A stretch of DNA of 47,598 nt from Bacteroidaceae bacterium (GTDB lineage: Bacteria > Bacteroidota > Bacteroidia > Bacteroidales > Bacteroidaceae): NCBI GenBank assembly GCA_017483765.1, contig JAFUVE010000059.1:1-47598 (forward strand). Direction: 5' to 3'. The notes beneath the pieces are model-generated. The model worked only from the letters and a program-made list of their open reading frames with translations. It was not told where the DNA came from and ran no database searches. The position numbers and the translations under genes are program-made. Shown piece after piece: positions 1 to 11,144 of this stretch; positions within the stretch are counted from its first letter, which is position 1, and each line of letters begins with the position of its first letter.

Positions 1-148
1 GACTTACTTTATGTATGTCCGTCCATGGTTCAGAGTACCCGTTTATGTATGTCCGTCAGTTGACTATCGTCTTGTCTTCTCGTCTTCCTTTCTTCTTGTC
101 TTCATCAAAACGAGGCAACTTATTTTTTAATTGTTACTAAAGTTTTGG

Positions 149-157
149 GCAAAGTTA
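149..157 (-). promoter_or_regulatory. leftward promoter -7 element
   Basis: The plus strand reads GCAAAGTTA, so the minus strand reads TAACTTTGC, an exact match to the Bacteroidota TAnnTTTGC element. No good TTTG is visible at the usual spacing, so only the -7 half is supported. It would drive a gene lying left of the window. Confidence 0.4.
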
Positions 158-436
158 AATTTTTTAATTTGTGCGAATTGTAATTAATTGGTGCAATATT
201 ATTGTAAATGATACATTTCGTCATGAGTGCAAATATTTGTAACAAACAGACAAACATACATTGTGCTTTCGAATTCATATAAAAAACGGTTTGTCGGCGT
301 CAGTCCAAGGTGAATACCATCATTGGCGTCGACACGGGGGGCATCTGCGACAAGTGAATCGTCCGTGCGAAGAAGCTGCTCCGCACCACCAGCAAGTCTA
401 TGAAATAATGAAAGGTGGCGCATTGACGAAGACTGG

Positions 437-477
437 AAAAGACCATTTACTTGCGTTGTGCATGTAAATGGTCTTTT
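437..477. terminator. symmetrical hairpin terminator
   Basis: AAAAGACCATTTAC (437-450) and GTAAATGGTCTTTT (464-477) form a perfect 14-bp stem with a 13-nt loop. The stem carries A-tract and T-tract ends, so it could terminate transcription from either side. It separates whatever lies to the left from the dcuB side. Confidence 0.7.
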
Positions 478-550
478 ATGTGTCAAGTTCTTTCTGCCGC
501 CACTGACGCACTGCTGAATACGGCATTCGGGTGGTGAGTGCTTTCGTTTT

Positions 551-747
551 AACCCAAATCGGTCATTGGAATTTATGTAAGAGTAGTTTTTGTTTTGAGT
601 AGATCGGTGTTGCGGTCATTGAAGGTGTAGCGGGCTACGTCGAAATGAATGCAGTGACAAGATTCCAAAAGAGAAGTCGCTATTACATGATAAGACCTCT
701 TGGGATGGATTGTTATGTGAAATTCGGTCTAATGACCGATTTGGGTT
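551..747. repeat. 197-bp element with 17-bp terminal inverted repeats
   Basis: AACCCAAATCGGTCATT at 551-567 is the exact reverse complement of 731-747. Inside the arms a weaker similarity continues (AATTT then TAA). The right end overlaps the first base of the dcuB stop codon. No transposase frame is present, so a MITE-like remnant is the best guess; the right arm also contains a small hairpin (CGGTC TAAT GACCG, 725-738) that might help end dcuB transcription. No clear target-site duplication was found. Confidence 0.5.
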
Positions 748-2195
748 TAGTAAAACACCATTGAGAGAACATATGCCACGAGGGTGGACACACATACGCT
801 GACGAGTCCCGGCATCATGAACGAGTGGTTGAGCAGGTATTTGCCGATCACGGTGGTGCCGGAGCGGTCGAAGTTCACGGTGGCGATGTCTGAAGGGTAG
901 TTCGGGATAAAGAAGTAGCCATAGACAGAAGGCAGCACACCGAGGAGCACCGGGCCAGGAATTCCGAGCTTGTAGGCCAATGGCAGCATGGCAACGACCA
1001 CAGCTCCCTGGGAGTTGATAAGTACGGAAACGAGGAAGAATACGATGGCAATGCTCCAGGGATACTGCGCCACGATGCTTTCCAGGCCTTGCTGCATGGC
1101 GTCCATATAATTGGAGAAATAGGTGTCGGCCAGCCAAGCGATTCCGTAGATGGCAACTACGGCCACCATGCCCGACTGCCATACTGGACCTGCCACGGCC
1201 TTCTTGGGGGATGCCTTGCAGAAGATGATCATCAAGGCGGCTGCCGTAATCATCACGATCTGGATAACCAGGTTCATCGCCAGCGGTTTGTCTATGGTTT
1301 CTGTCATTCCCTGCAACTCCACTTTGGCTTTCACGAGCTGGTCGGCGGTCAGGCTTACTCCGTCGGACAGCGCAAGGGGTGCGGCGTCCTTCACGGCTTT
1401 GAGCGTCTCATGATGAGGCAGGAGCGTTTGGAACGCAGCGAAGATGACGATAACGACGAGTGCCGCGAGGAAGATATATACAGCCAGTTTCGCCGATTTC
1501 GGAATTTCTTTGTCGAGCGTGGTGGCAGATGAGCCGTAGATATAAGCTTTCTGCTCCGGATTCTGCAGCTTGGCCTGGAATTCAGGGTCTTTGTCCAAGT
1601 CGAGGCCGCGTTTGTAGCTGGCGGTCGCTGCAGCCATCAGGCCGCAAAGGCAGGCGGGGATGGATATCATCAGTACCTGGGGAATTGTGATGTTGAATCC
1701 GTTGGCACCGGAGATGCTGACGAAGGCCACCACGGCGGCGGCGATAGGCGAGCATGTGATGCCCACCTGGCTGGCCACGCTGGCCACGGCGCAGGGACGC
1801 TCCGGACGGATGCCTTTCTTCAGGGAGATGTCGCAGATGATCGGCATCAGCGTATAGACCACGTGCCCTGTTCCAACGAGTACGGTCAGGAAGAAGGTGC
1901 AAAGCGGAGCGAGGAAGGTGATTCGCTCAGGATGTTTTCGTAGCAGTTTCTCGGCCAGCTGAATCAGCCAGTCCATACCTCCGGATGCCTGCATGATGCC
2001 GGCGCAGGTGACGGCGGCGATGATGATGTAGATGACGTCGGTCGGAGGACTGCCTGGTTTCAGTCCGAATCCGAAGACGAGGATGGCAAGTCCGATGCCG
2101 GATATGGCACCGAGCGCAAGGCTGCCGTAGCGCGAGCCCACCCAAAGTGCGCCCAGCACGATGAGCAGTTGGATTATCATTAGAAATGTAGCCAT
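747..2195 (-). CDS. dcuB: anaerobic C4-dicarboxylate transporter, Dcu family
   Basis: This is an integral inner-membrane protein of 482 residues with many hydrophobic segments, resembling the DcuA/DcuB family that exchanges fumarate, malate or aspartate for succinate during anaerobic growth. Family-like stretches include the N-terminal region ending GLKPGSPPTDV, the segment TVLVGTGHVVYTLMPII and the motif SQVGITCSPIAAAVVAF. It is somewhat longer than enterobacterial Dcu proteins because of a polar insertion at about residues 265-305, predicted to be outside the membrane. Succinate export through such a carrier suits an anaerobe with fumarate respiration. It is the last gene of a leftward run and follows the kinase-like gene after 103 bp. 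DcuA and DcuB cannot be told apart by eye. Confidence 0.88.
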   Translation of the reverse strand: MATFLMIIQLLIVLGALWVGSRYGSLALGAISGIGLAILVFGFGLKPGSPPTDVIYIIIAAVTCAGIMQASGGMDWLIQLAEKLLRKHPERITFLAPLCTFFLTVLVGTGHVVYTLMPIICDISLKKGIRPERPCAVASVASQVGITCSPIAAAVVAFVSISGANGFNITIPQVLMISIPACLCGLMAAATASYKRGLDLDKDPEFQAKLQNPEQKAYIYGSSATTLDKEIPKSAKLAVYIFLAALVVIVIFAAFQTLLPHHETLKAVKDAAPLALSDGVSLTADQLVKAKVELQGMTETIDKPLAMNLVIQIVMITAAALMIIFCKASPKKAVAGPVWQSGMVAVVAIYGIAWLADTYFSNYMDAMQQGLESIVAQYPWSIAIVFFLVSVLINSQGAVVVAMLPLAYKLGIPGPVLLGVLPSVYGYFFIPNYPSDIATVNFDRSGTTVIGKYLLNHSFMMPGLVSVCVSTLVAYVLSMVFY

Positions 2196-2231
2196 GGTAT
2201 GTTTTTGGTTTTAGTTGTTAGTCGTATGTTT

Positions 2232-2282
2232 TCCTGGATAGTCCGGAATTTCCGGAAAACCCGGATAATCCGGGAATTCCGC
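2232..2282. repeat. 9-bp-period CCGG repeat
   Basis: CCGG cores start at 2243, 2252, 2261 and 2270 with exact 9-bp spacing; a degenerate CTGG sits in phase at 2234 and CCGC at 2279. The units resemble TTCCGGAAN, so the tract can fold into small hairpins. It lies between dcuB and the upstream kinase-like gene. Confidence 0.8.
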
Positions 2283-2298
2283 AGAGTAAGTGCTTGTC

Positions 2299-2934
2299 TC
2301 AGAGTTTCAGATACTTTTTTGCGATGTCGAGCAACAGGTCAGCCGTGCCTTCGATGCCCAGCAGCGATGAGTTGATACAGATGTCGTACGAACGGCTGTC
2401 GCCCCAGTTGTTCTCGCTGTAGAAGTTGTGGTAGTCAGAGCGAAGCGCGTCGGTCTGCTCTATCAGGTCCTTGGCTGTGTCGGCAGAGATGTCGTTGCGG
2501 TCCATCAGGAACTTCACACGCTTGTCGTAGTCTGCACGGATGAAGATGCTGAGATGGCGTGGATGGTCGCGGAGGATGTACTCGGAGCAGCGGCCCACGA
2601 TAATGCAGTCCTCGGTCTCGGCTTTCTCGCGGATGATGTCTGACTGGAACTTGAACAGCGACTCATGGCTCATGCTGTTGCGGTAGAGCGTGCCGTAAGA
2701 GGCGAAGGGCGAGGCCAGGGTGCGCATCAGGTAGGAGAAGGTGCCTTTGTGGGGAACCTCGTCTGCTTTCTTGAACACTTTGGGTGAGATACCGCTTTCC
2801 TCCGCTGCCATCTGGATGAGGCTGCGGTCGTAGATGGGGATGTTCAGCTGTTTGGCCATCAACTCGCCGATGGCTTTTCCACCACTGCCGATTTCACGGC
2901 CGATGGTGATCACATATTTTGATTTCTCTTCCAT
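2299..2934 (-). CDS. cytidylate kinase-like family protein
   Basis: A 211-residue cytosolic protein starts with a nucleotide-binding P-loop, GREIGSGGK at residues 12-20, followed by a helix and then PIYDRSLI, as in the cytidylate-kinase-like (AAA_26) family. Family members have the P-loop kinase fold, but their substrate is generally unproven; this is not the canonical Cmk. An IIVGRCSEYIL segment in the middle fits the Walker-B-like strand of such kinases. It sits 71 bp downstream of the MATE gene and 103 bp upstream of dcuB, all leftward, so one transcript is possible. No promoter was seen in either gap. Confidence 0.75.
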   Translation of the reverse strand: MEEKSKYVITIGREIGSGGKAIGELMAKQLNIPIYDRSLIQMAAEESGISPKVFKKADEVPHKGTFSYLMRTLASPFASYGTLYRNSMSHESLFKFQSDIIREKAETEDCIIVGRCSEYILRDHPRHLSIFIRADYDKRVKFLMDRNDISADTAKDLIEQTDALRSDYHNFYSENNWGDSRSYDICINSSLLGIEGTADLLLDIAKKYLKL

Positions 2935-3005
2935 AATGAATATGTTTGGTTATTTAATGCGGTTAATATATTATGGTGTTGTCAGTCTAATGTCTTATTC
3001 TTACA

Positions 3006-4394
3006 TCAGTCCAGCATCTCGGCCGCTCTCAGACCGCCCTTGTGGTGGAAGCGCCAGAGAACGTAGGCTGAGAAGAGGACGGAGATAAAGTCGGATACGG
3101 TGATGCTCAGCCACACACCTTTCGTCCCCCACAGTCCGGGGAAGATGAGCAGGAAGGGGATGAGGAAGATGAGCTGGCGGCTCAGCGACAGGAAGATGCT
3201 GGTCTTCGCCATTCCGATGCTTTGGAAGAAATGCCCCACGACGATGGCGAATCCGATAAGCGGTGCCACCAGCTGTATGAGCCGCATACCCTCTACGGAG
3301 AGCTCCGTCAGCTTGGGGTCGTCGGTGAAGAGGCATATGGGCAGGGTGGGGAAGAACTCGCAGACGATGAATGAGAAAACCATCACGATGGTGGCATACA
3401 GGATGCAGTAACGCAACACCTTCGTCACGCGGGGATAGAGTTGCGCGCCGTAGTTGTAGCCGGCTATAGGTTGCATGCCCTGACAGATGCCCATCACGAT
3501 CATGAGGAACAGGAATGTGATGCCGTTGATGATGCCGTAGGCGGCGATGGCGATGTCGCCTCCGTGGGTCGACAGCCCTTTGTTGATGAGAATCACCACC
3601 ATGCAGGCGCAGAGCTGCATGCAGAAGGGGGAGAGGCCGATTTTCAGGATGTTCTTCACGATTCGGCTTTTCAGACCGTAGATGCCACGGTGGAGATGGA
3701 TGAGGTCGTTCTTGTTGCTCATCACAATCCACACGAACGCCAGGGCGAACACCTGTGCCAGGATGGTGGCGATGGCGGCACCACGGATGCCCATGTCGAA
3801 GGTGAAGATGAATAGGGGGTCGAGGATGGAATTGACGATCACCGTGCTGATGGTGGCTATCATCGCGGTGCGGGGATGACCCGTGCTTCGCAGTGTGGCG
3901 TTCAAGCCAAGATAGAGATGGGTCACGGCATTGCCGAGGAGTATCACGAACATATATTCGCGGGCATAACCCACGGTATTCTCGCTTGCTCCGAAGAAAT
4001 AGAGAAGCTGGTCGATGTAAATAATTCCGAAAACGGCGAGCAGTAATCCCACGATGATGTTGAGCGTCACGACGTTGCCCAGGGTGTGTTCTGCTGCCTG
4101 GTTGTCTTTCTGCCCGAGTTTCACCGACATATAGGTGCTTCCTCCCACGCCCACCATCGCGCCGAAGGCGGCGCTGAGGTTCATGATGGGGAAGGTGACG
4201 GCCAGGCCCGACAGGGCCAGGGCTCCTTCGTTGGTGTCTGTGCCTATATGTCCGATGAAGATGCGGTCCACGATATTGTAGAGCGACGATGCGGTCATCG
4301 CCACTACGGCTGGCAACGCATACTGCATCAGTAGCTTGCCCACGTCTTTGGTGCCTAATTCCTTTGTCCTGTCTATCGTCTTGGTTTCTGTCAT
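3006..4394 (-). CDS. MATE family efflux transporter
   Basis: This 462-residue polytopic membrane protein has the two-lobed hydrophobic pattern of MATE exporters (about 12 helices). The N-terminal stretch KLLMQYALPAVVAMTASSLYNIVDRIFIGHIG is diagnostic for the family and is echoed near the middle. Such proteins export cationic drugs or metabolites using a Na+ or H+ gradient; the substrate cannot be read from sequence. It lies in a leftward series, separated from the upstream peptidase gene by a 149-bp spacer made of 9-bp and 7-bp tandem repeats. Confidence 0.9.
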   Translation of the reverse strand: MTETKTIDRTKELGTKDVGKLLMQYALPAVVAMTASSLYNIVDRIFIGHIGTDTNEGALALSGLAVTFPIMNLSAAFGAMVGVGGSTYMSVKLGQKDNQAAEHTLGNVVTLNIIVGLLLAVFGIIYIDQLLYFFGASENTVGYAREYMFVILLGNAVTHLYLGLNATLRSTGHPRTAMIATISTVIVNSILDPLFIFTFDMGIRGAAIATILAQVFALAFVWIVMSNKNDLIHLHRGIYGLKSRIVKNILKIGLSPFCMQLCACMVVILINKGLSTHGGDIAIAAYGIINGITFLFLMIVMGICQGMQPIAGYNYGAQLYPRVTKVLRYCILYATIVMVFSFIVCEFFPTLPICLFTDDPKLTELSVEGMRLIQLVAPLIGFAIVVGHFFQSIGMAKTSIFLSLSRQLIFLIPFLLIFPGLWGTKGVWLSITVSDFISVLFSAYVLWRFHHKGGLRAAEMLD

Positions 4395-4417
4395 GTTCCC
4401 TTTTTTCTTTCTGAGTG

Positions 4418-4477
4418 TTCTAGATGTTCTAGAAATTCTAGATGTTCTAGTTATTCTAGATGTTCTAGATATTCTAG
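4418..4477. repeat. 9-bp-period TTCTAG repeat, seven copies
   Basis: TTCTAG occurs at 4418, 4427, 4436, 4445, 4454, 4463 and 4472, exactly every 9 bp, with variable trinucleotides (ATG, AAA, TTA, ATA) between. The core CTAG is palindromic. The tract lies just upstream of the MATE start codon, within its probable 5' leader. Confidence 0.92.
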
Positions 4478-4509
4478 TTATTAATACTTATTGTGCCGGA
4501 TGGCTAAAT

Positions 4510-4543
4510 AAATTTCAAATTTCAAACCTCAAATTTCAAATTC

Positions 4544-4544
<1 letters not shown>
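4510..4544. repeat. 7-bp-period AAATTTC repeat
   Basis: AAATTTC, AAATTTC, AAACCTC, AAATTTC and a partial AAATTCT follow one another in exact 7-bp register, ending at the stop codon of the peptidase gene. This is a second repeat class in the same spacer as the 9-bp TTCTAG tract. Confidence 0.8.
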
Positions 4545-6937
<2,393 letters not shown>

Positions 6938-6961
6938 TTTCTTATGGTAGGTGTGTATGTG

Positions 6962-8653
6962 TTATTTGCTTTCTTTTGCTTTGGGGGTGGCGCCGGTCGT
7001 GCCGTCAGCACTTTTTCCTTTGGCTTGTGGGGAGGCGCCGGTGGTGCCGTCGGAGGCTGGCTGGCTCCCGGTCTGCTTGAATTTCACATTCTCTGCTTCG
7101 CCCATGGCCACGTCGCGGAACTCCTGTGCGCTGATCTTCACGGGCTCCACCATGAACTCAGGCACGTTGTACGACTTCAGCTGGTAGCGGTAGAAGTCGG
7201 GGTCTTCCTGCGGCAGCTCGAACGGCTTGTGGGCGTTGCCGTTCTTGTCGAAGTAGGAGATGTAGAGCCGGCTGTAGTTGCCGTCGTCTCTCCTCGAGGC
7301 GAACAGAATCCAGCGTCCGTTGCTCGACCATGAGTGGTAGCTGTCGGCTTGCATGCTGTTGGCCTCTTTCAGCGGACGGCTCTCCATCGTGCGCAGGTCG
7401 GTCACGTAAAGGTCGGATTCAGGGTGCCAGATATGGAACACGCCGAAGTTGCCGAGTCCGTAGAGCACGTAACGGCCGTCGGGGCTGACGCGGGGAATCG
7501 TGGCGCTCTTGTTCTGAGCGGCGGCGTCGAACACCATCTCTTTCGGACCGAAGGTCTTCGTCTTGCGGTCGAAGGGCTTGCGGTACACGTTATATTTGAT
7601 GTCCATGTATTTCTCGATGATTTGGCTCTGTTGGCGTGCCAGCTTGTCGTCCTTCTTGTCTGTCTTGTTGCCATAGACATCCTCAGACTTCGACTCTGTC
7701 ACCACCTTCGCTGTGTCGCTGAACTCGAAGTGGGCGGAGCAGTAGTAGAGGGTGTCGCCTTCGGGCGACCACCATGGGAACACCTCGAACTCGGTGCTGT
7801 CGTTCTCTATGTTCGTGATGGTGTTCGACTCGATGTCGTAGAGGATCAGGTCGCTGGCTGCGTCCTGCACTTCGATTTTATTGCGCTCCTTCGTGTGGAA
7901 CGACTGTCCCGTGCTGTTCGTGGAGTAGGCGATGAGAGGAAGGGTGGGATGCCACGAGGGGTAGACGCCGGCGCTGATGACTTCAGGTGTCTTCAGGTTG
8001 ATTTTCTTTGGCTTTCCGTTGTACACGAGCATCGTACCGCCATGGGCCTGACGCATATGGAACTGCATGTTGTCCGTCTTGTAGTTCTGGTAGGAGTGGC
8101 AGTTGATGCACTGGCCTTCTGCCTCTGTGCTGATGATCATGTTGTTGTAGATGTCTTTCTCCTCGTAGTTCGTCAGGTTGCGCTCGCAGATGCGAAGCTC
8201 CTCATAGGCCACGTACGACGGGTTGATCAGACGGTAGGAGATGTAGGGGTCGATCTCCTCCTGCGCGACGCTGATGTTGAAGGCCTTGAATGCTGTCCAC
8301 GCCCCTTTGTCGCAGGCAAATATTTCCACCTTGATGTCCTTCCCCTTGCTTGACGCGAGGATTTCTTTCCATTCGTCCTCTGGAATCTGCACTTTGGTGC
8401 CGTCGCCGTACGTCTGTTGGTTTCCTCCGCCGTAGGTCAGTAGTGCCACTACTTCCTCGCAGTGGTCAGTCACCTTGAAGTTGAGAGGCGCGATGTTGGA
8501 CGGAACGACCACGTCTCTGTAGTCCGGGAAGATATTCGGCGCTTTCTTCGATGCCGTGGCATTGGCCGGTACCTCCGGGTGTTTGTTCTTGCATCCCGTC
8601 ATTGTCAGGCACATCATGCCAACGCCGAATATGATTGTCATTAATTTTTTCAT
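6962..8653 (-). CDS. beta-propeller lipoprotein with single haem-c motif
   Basis: A 563-residue exported lipoprotein (lipobox ending at C21). Residues 182-186 read CINCH, the CxxCH attachment motif for a covalent haem c, followed by conserved-looking histidines in QFHMRQAHGG. The rest has TolB/PD40-type propeller repeats, for example SAGVYPSWHPTLPLIAY, FPWWSPEGDTLYYC, IPRVSPDGRYVLY and YHSWSSNGRWILF. The C-terminus ends in a low-complexity Gly/Thr/Ala/Lys tail. Function is unknown; the motif suggests an electron-transfer or redox-sensing role on a periplasmic or outer-membrane lipoprotein. It lies between the DUF6057 gene and the DPP-IV-type gene, all leftward. A cysteine pair used structurally rather than for haem is the alternative. 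Confidence 0.75.
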   Translation of the reverse strand: MKKLMTIIFGVGMMCLTMTGCKNKHPEVPANATASKKAPNIFPDYRDVVVPSNIAPLNFKVTDHCEEVVALLTYGGGNQQTYGDGTKVQIPEDEWKEILASSKGKDIKVEIFACDKGAWTAFKAFNISVAQEEIDPYISYRLINPSYVAYEELRICERNLTNYEEKDIYNNMIISTEAEGQCINCHSYQNYKTDNMQFHMRQAHGGTMLVYNGKPKKINLKTPEVISAGVYPSWHPTLPLIAYSTNSTGQSFHTKERNKIEVQDAASDLILYDIESNTITNIENDSTEFEVFPWWSPEGDTLYYCSAHFEFSDTAKVVTESKSEDVYGNKTDKKDDKLARQQSQIIEKYMDIKYNVYRKPFDRKTKTFGPKEMVFDAAAQNKSATIPRVSPDGRYVLYGLGNFGVFHIWHPESDLYVTDLRTMESRPLKEANSMQADSYHSWSSNGRWILFASRRDDGNYSRLYISYFDKNGNAHKPFELPQEDPDFYRYQLKSYNVPEFMVEPVKISAQEFRDVAMGEAENVKFKQTGSQPASDGTTGASPQAKGKSADGTTGATPKAKESK

Positions 8654-8668
8654 TGCTTTATATGCTGG

Positions 8669-8825
8669 AAAATGATAAAATAATCAAATGCCTAAATAAA
8701 TCGTAAATCGTTAAATTGTCAATTTTCTTTCTTCAGCTGGTTTGTCCCCTGCCGTGTAGAAAAATGATAAAATAACCAAATGCCTAAATAAATAGTAAAT
8801 CGTAAATAGTAAATCGTAAATATCA
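8669..8825. repeat. duplicated AT-rich spacer with 7-bp repeats
   Basis: The spacer between the propeller lipoprotein and DUF6057 genes contains two versions of the same block, from about 8669 and 8761. Each reads AAATGATAAAATAA, then CAAATGCCTAAATAAAT, then TAAATCG/TAAATAG units in 7-bp register. The second copy has at least five 7-bp units running up to the DUF6057 stop codon. Related blocks recur at 11015-11142 and 43540-43808. Confidence 0.8.
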
Positions 8826-10949
8826 ATAAGTGTGTACACCTCTGGAGAAGTAGTAGAACCACCAGTAGGTGTCGCCGAACTGTGCAAAACATTCCTCACC
8901 CACTTTCCTTGTGAGCGCGTCGCCTTTCAGCTGTCCGCTGTATTGCTGAAGCAGCTGGCCTGTCACATTCTTGAAGCTGGCGTAGCGGTTGACAATCAGG
9001 TTTTTGTCGAACGGCATATGGCTCGTGTCCACTTTCTTCTCCAGGTCGCCGAAGAGGTAGGCTGCCTCCTGATAGTGGATGGGCATGGCTTCCTTCTCGT
9101 GCAGGTCTGCATATTTGAAGAAGCGTGGCCAGAAGAGGCTGATGTCCTTCTGGATGAGGGCGAATGCCAGGCATGCCTCCTGGAATTTCGGGTCACTGAG
9201 GTTCATGTGGCAGAAATAGCTGATGAGGTACACCTCCACGAGTCCCTGGTCGCCGTCAAGCGCGTTTTTGAAGGCATCGTACATAGGCCTGACGCACTTG
9301 TACTCATCCGTGGCCTCGTAAGCCTTTCGGTTGCGTAGCAGTTCCAGACGCTTCTCTGCCCATTCCTTATGGAAGGTGGTAGAGCGCAGGATGTCAATAT
9401 ATTTTGCGGCCACATTCTCCTCGCCTGCCATCATGGCGCAGCGGATCAGGTTCTTGTAGTCGTCAACGCGGAAGCCGTATTCCACACCGTTCTCGATACA
9501 CCAGCGGGTGGCGAAGTTGGTCTTTCCGTAGTAGAAGTAGTAGAGCGGTCCGCACGTGTTGCACAGGTTCACGTGGACGGAGTCGCGCTCCAGGTTTCCG
9601 AGGATGTCCTTCGGGTCCTTGTCCTTGTATTTCTCGTCGTCGTATTTCTTCTTCTCCTCAGTCTTCTTGTAGGTCCACACGGTCGGTTGGATGGTGCGGT
9701 TGTCGTATTTGAACATCGTGTTGCCTATGTTGCCGAGATGGAGGAGGGCAATGTTCTGGCCCATGATCATCTGGCGGGTGTGCGGTCCCTGCGACTCGCG
9801 GCTGGCTTCCAGTGCTCCTTCCCAGTCGCAGTCGGCGAGCTTGCGGTACATCTTCAGCTCGGTCTGGAAGTTCGTGTCGTCGAAGTGGTTGTAGTTGATC
9901 AGCAGGAAATAGCCGGCAAGCAGGACTACCGTGGCGATGGCGGCGAATGCAGGGGATTTGCCTGCGTCCCATTTTTTCTTTCCAGTGATGACGTTTAGAC
10001 TCATCGGCAGGATATAAGCCAGCGGCACCAGCGCAATGGCGACAAACAAGGCCCGTTTGGATCCTTCGATATACTTGTCGTTCTGGAAGATGGGCAGCAT
10101 CGCATAGTAGACGTCCTCCACACGTCCTGCCGTGTAGTGCTGGTAGTACATCTTCGGCACGATGATGATGGCGGCTACGGCAAGGATGACGGCCAGATAG
10201 CGGCTGATGTCTTTCCAGTTCGGCTGCTGGTCCTCTTCCGTTCCGATGAGCTGCTGCAGTGCCAAATAGCCAGCTCCGCAGAAGCTCCAGAATCCGATGA
10301 GCGGATAGAGCCCGACCACATAGAGGGCGATGAGCACGGCGCGGACGTAGCCTTTGTAGAGGTTGCAGATGTACATGCCTAACAACATGATGAGGATGGC
10401 CACGGTGTAGGTGAACCAGTAGCCGGGCAGTTTGATGTAGTACATCCAGTAACCCAGGCAGATTTCCGAGCAGAGCAGCAGCACCACGGGTGCCAGTGCG
10501 ACGGCGCTCCATCGGTTGCCGATGTGGAACACTTTCAGCGTAAGCAGGTAAATAAGACCCCACAGTGCTATAAGTATGAGTGAGCCGGCCCAGGGATAAT
10601 AGAAATACTGGGTGAGATAGCAGCCCAGCCACTGGCTGAAGCCGCCGACCACGCGCATACGGTCGTCAAAAAACTCTTGGTTGTTCTGCCAGATGGAATG
10701 CTCCTGGCATCCGTAGAGGTACTCGCTGTTCAGCACGGCCAGGTAGACAAATGCCACCACTGCGAACAGCAGGAAGCAAATCCATGGAATGAACTTTTCC
10801 ATCTTCGGGCTGAACGTGAAGAATGGCTTCTTCTCGCCTCCTTTGTTTTTTGATGACGAAGACGCTGTATGCACTGCCTTGGCTGTCGTCTTCGGCCCTT
10901 TCTTGTTGTTGGACTTCACGTTGCGGAAATCCGTTTTCTTTGTTGACAT
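8823..10949 (-). CDS. DUF6057-like membrane protein
   Basis: A 708-residue protein with a basic, Ser/Lys-rich cytosolic N-terminus (about 1-50), a cluster of about 10 transmembrane helices between residues 55 and 365, and a soluble C-terminal half of about 340 residues rich in aromatic and charged residues with helical-repeat character. It resembles the uncharacterised DUF6057 family; no catalytic motif is recognisable. The start chosen (MSTKKTDF) is 14 codons inside a longer frame because the extension looks like leader sequence. It lies upstream of the haem-motif lipoprotein, separated by the duplicated AT-rich repeat block. The membrane-plus-repeat layout might suit a scaffold or transport role, but that is a guess. 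Confidence 0.7.
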   Translation of the reverse strand: MSTKKTDFRNVKSNNKKGPKTTAKAVHTASSSSKNKGGEKKPFFTFSPKMEKFIPWICFLLFAVVAFVYLAVLNSEYLYGCQEHSIWQNNQEFFDDRMRVVGGFSQWLGCYLTQYFYYPWAGSLILIALWGLIYLLTLKVFHIGNRWSAVALAPVVLLLCSEICLGYWMYYIKLPGYWFTYTVAILIMLLGMYICNLYKGYVRAVLIALYVVGLYPLIGFWSFCGAGYLALQQLIGTEEDQQPNWKDISRYLAVILAVAAIIIVPKMYYQHYTAGRVEDVYYAMLPIFQNDKYIEGSKRALFVAIALVPLAYILPMSLNVITGKKKWDAGKSPAFAAIATVVLLAGYFLLINYNHFDDTNFQTELKMYRKLADCDWEGALEASRESQGPHTRQMIMGQNIALLHLGNIGNTMFKYDNRTIQPTVWTYKKTEEKKKYDDEKYKDKDPKDILGNLERDSVHVNLCNTCGPLYYFYYGKTNFATRWCIENGVEYGFRVDDYKNLIRCAMMAGEENVAAKYIDILRSTTFHKEWAEKRLELLRNRKAYEATDEYKCVRPMYDAFKNALDGDQGLVEVYLISYFCHMNLSDPKFQEACLAFALIQKDISLFWPRFFKYADLHEKEAMPIHYQEAAYLFGDLEKKVDTSHMPFDKNLIVNRYASFKNVTGQLLQQYSGQLKGDALTRKVGEECFAQFGDTYWWFYYFSRGVHTY

Positions 10950-11014
10950 TGTTTCGTTAGCTGATGATATGCTCGTCAAATTAAGCAACAATGAAATTGC
11001 AATATGACATAATA

Positions 11015-11142
11015 ATTAAATATCTAAATAAATCGTAAATCCTTTGATTTCAGTCAGTTTAGACTTTCATCGCGTGGAAAAATGATAAAATATCAAAATA
11101 TCCAAATAAATAGTAAATAGTAAATCGTAAATAGTAAATTAA
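11015..11142. repeat. AT-rich spacer with 7-bp repeats
   Basis: The spacer between the DUF6057 and nuclease genes again carries two related blocks: TAAATAAATCGTAAATCC at about 11024 and, from about 11080, AAAAATGATAAAATATC followed by TAAATAG, TAAATCG and TAAATAG units up to the nuclease stop. It is the same family as the block at 8669-8825. Confidence 0.75.
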
Positions 11143-11144
11143 TG

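Larger units (their letters stand above)
1..746. other. gene-poor leading region
   Basis: No convincing coding sequence is visible before the dcuB stop. The region holds a 16-bp direct repeat (TTTATGTATGTCCGTC at 8-23 and 42-57), a GTCTT-rich tract at about 68-106, a leftward promoter-like site at 149-157, a strong symmetrical hairpin at 437-477 and an inverted-repeat element at 551-747. A short forward frame at about 300-356 reads KVNTIIGVDTGGICDK and then stops. It looks protein-like and could be the remnant of a decayed gene, but I cannot name a family. Confidence 0.6.

Noticed and set aside
8-57. Two-copy 16-bp direct repeat as a CRISPR or attachment site
   Set aside because: Only two copies, no tRNA or integrase, and it sits in a probable leader reading out of the window.
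7334-8353. 339-codon rightward open frame opposite the propeller lipoprotein gene
   Set aside because: Same reason: mirror of a real gene with GC-rich third positions; no family features.
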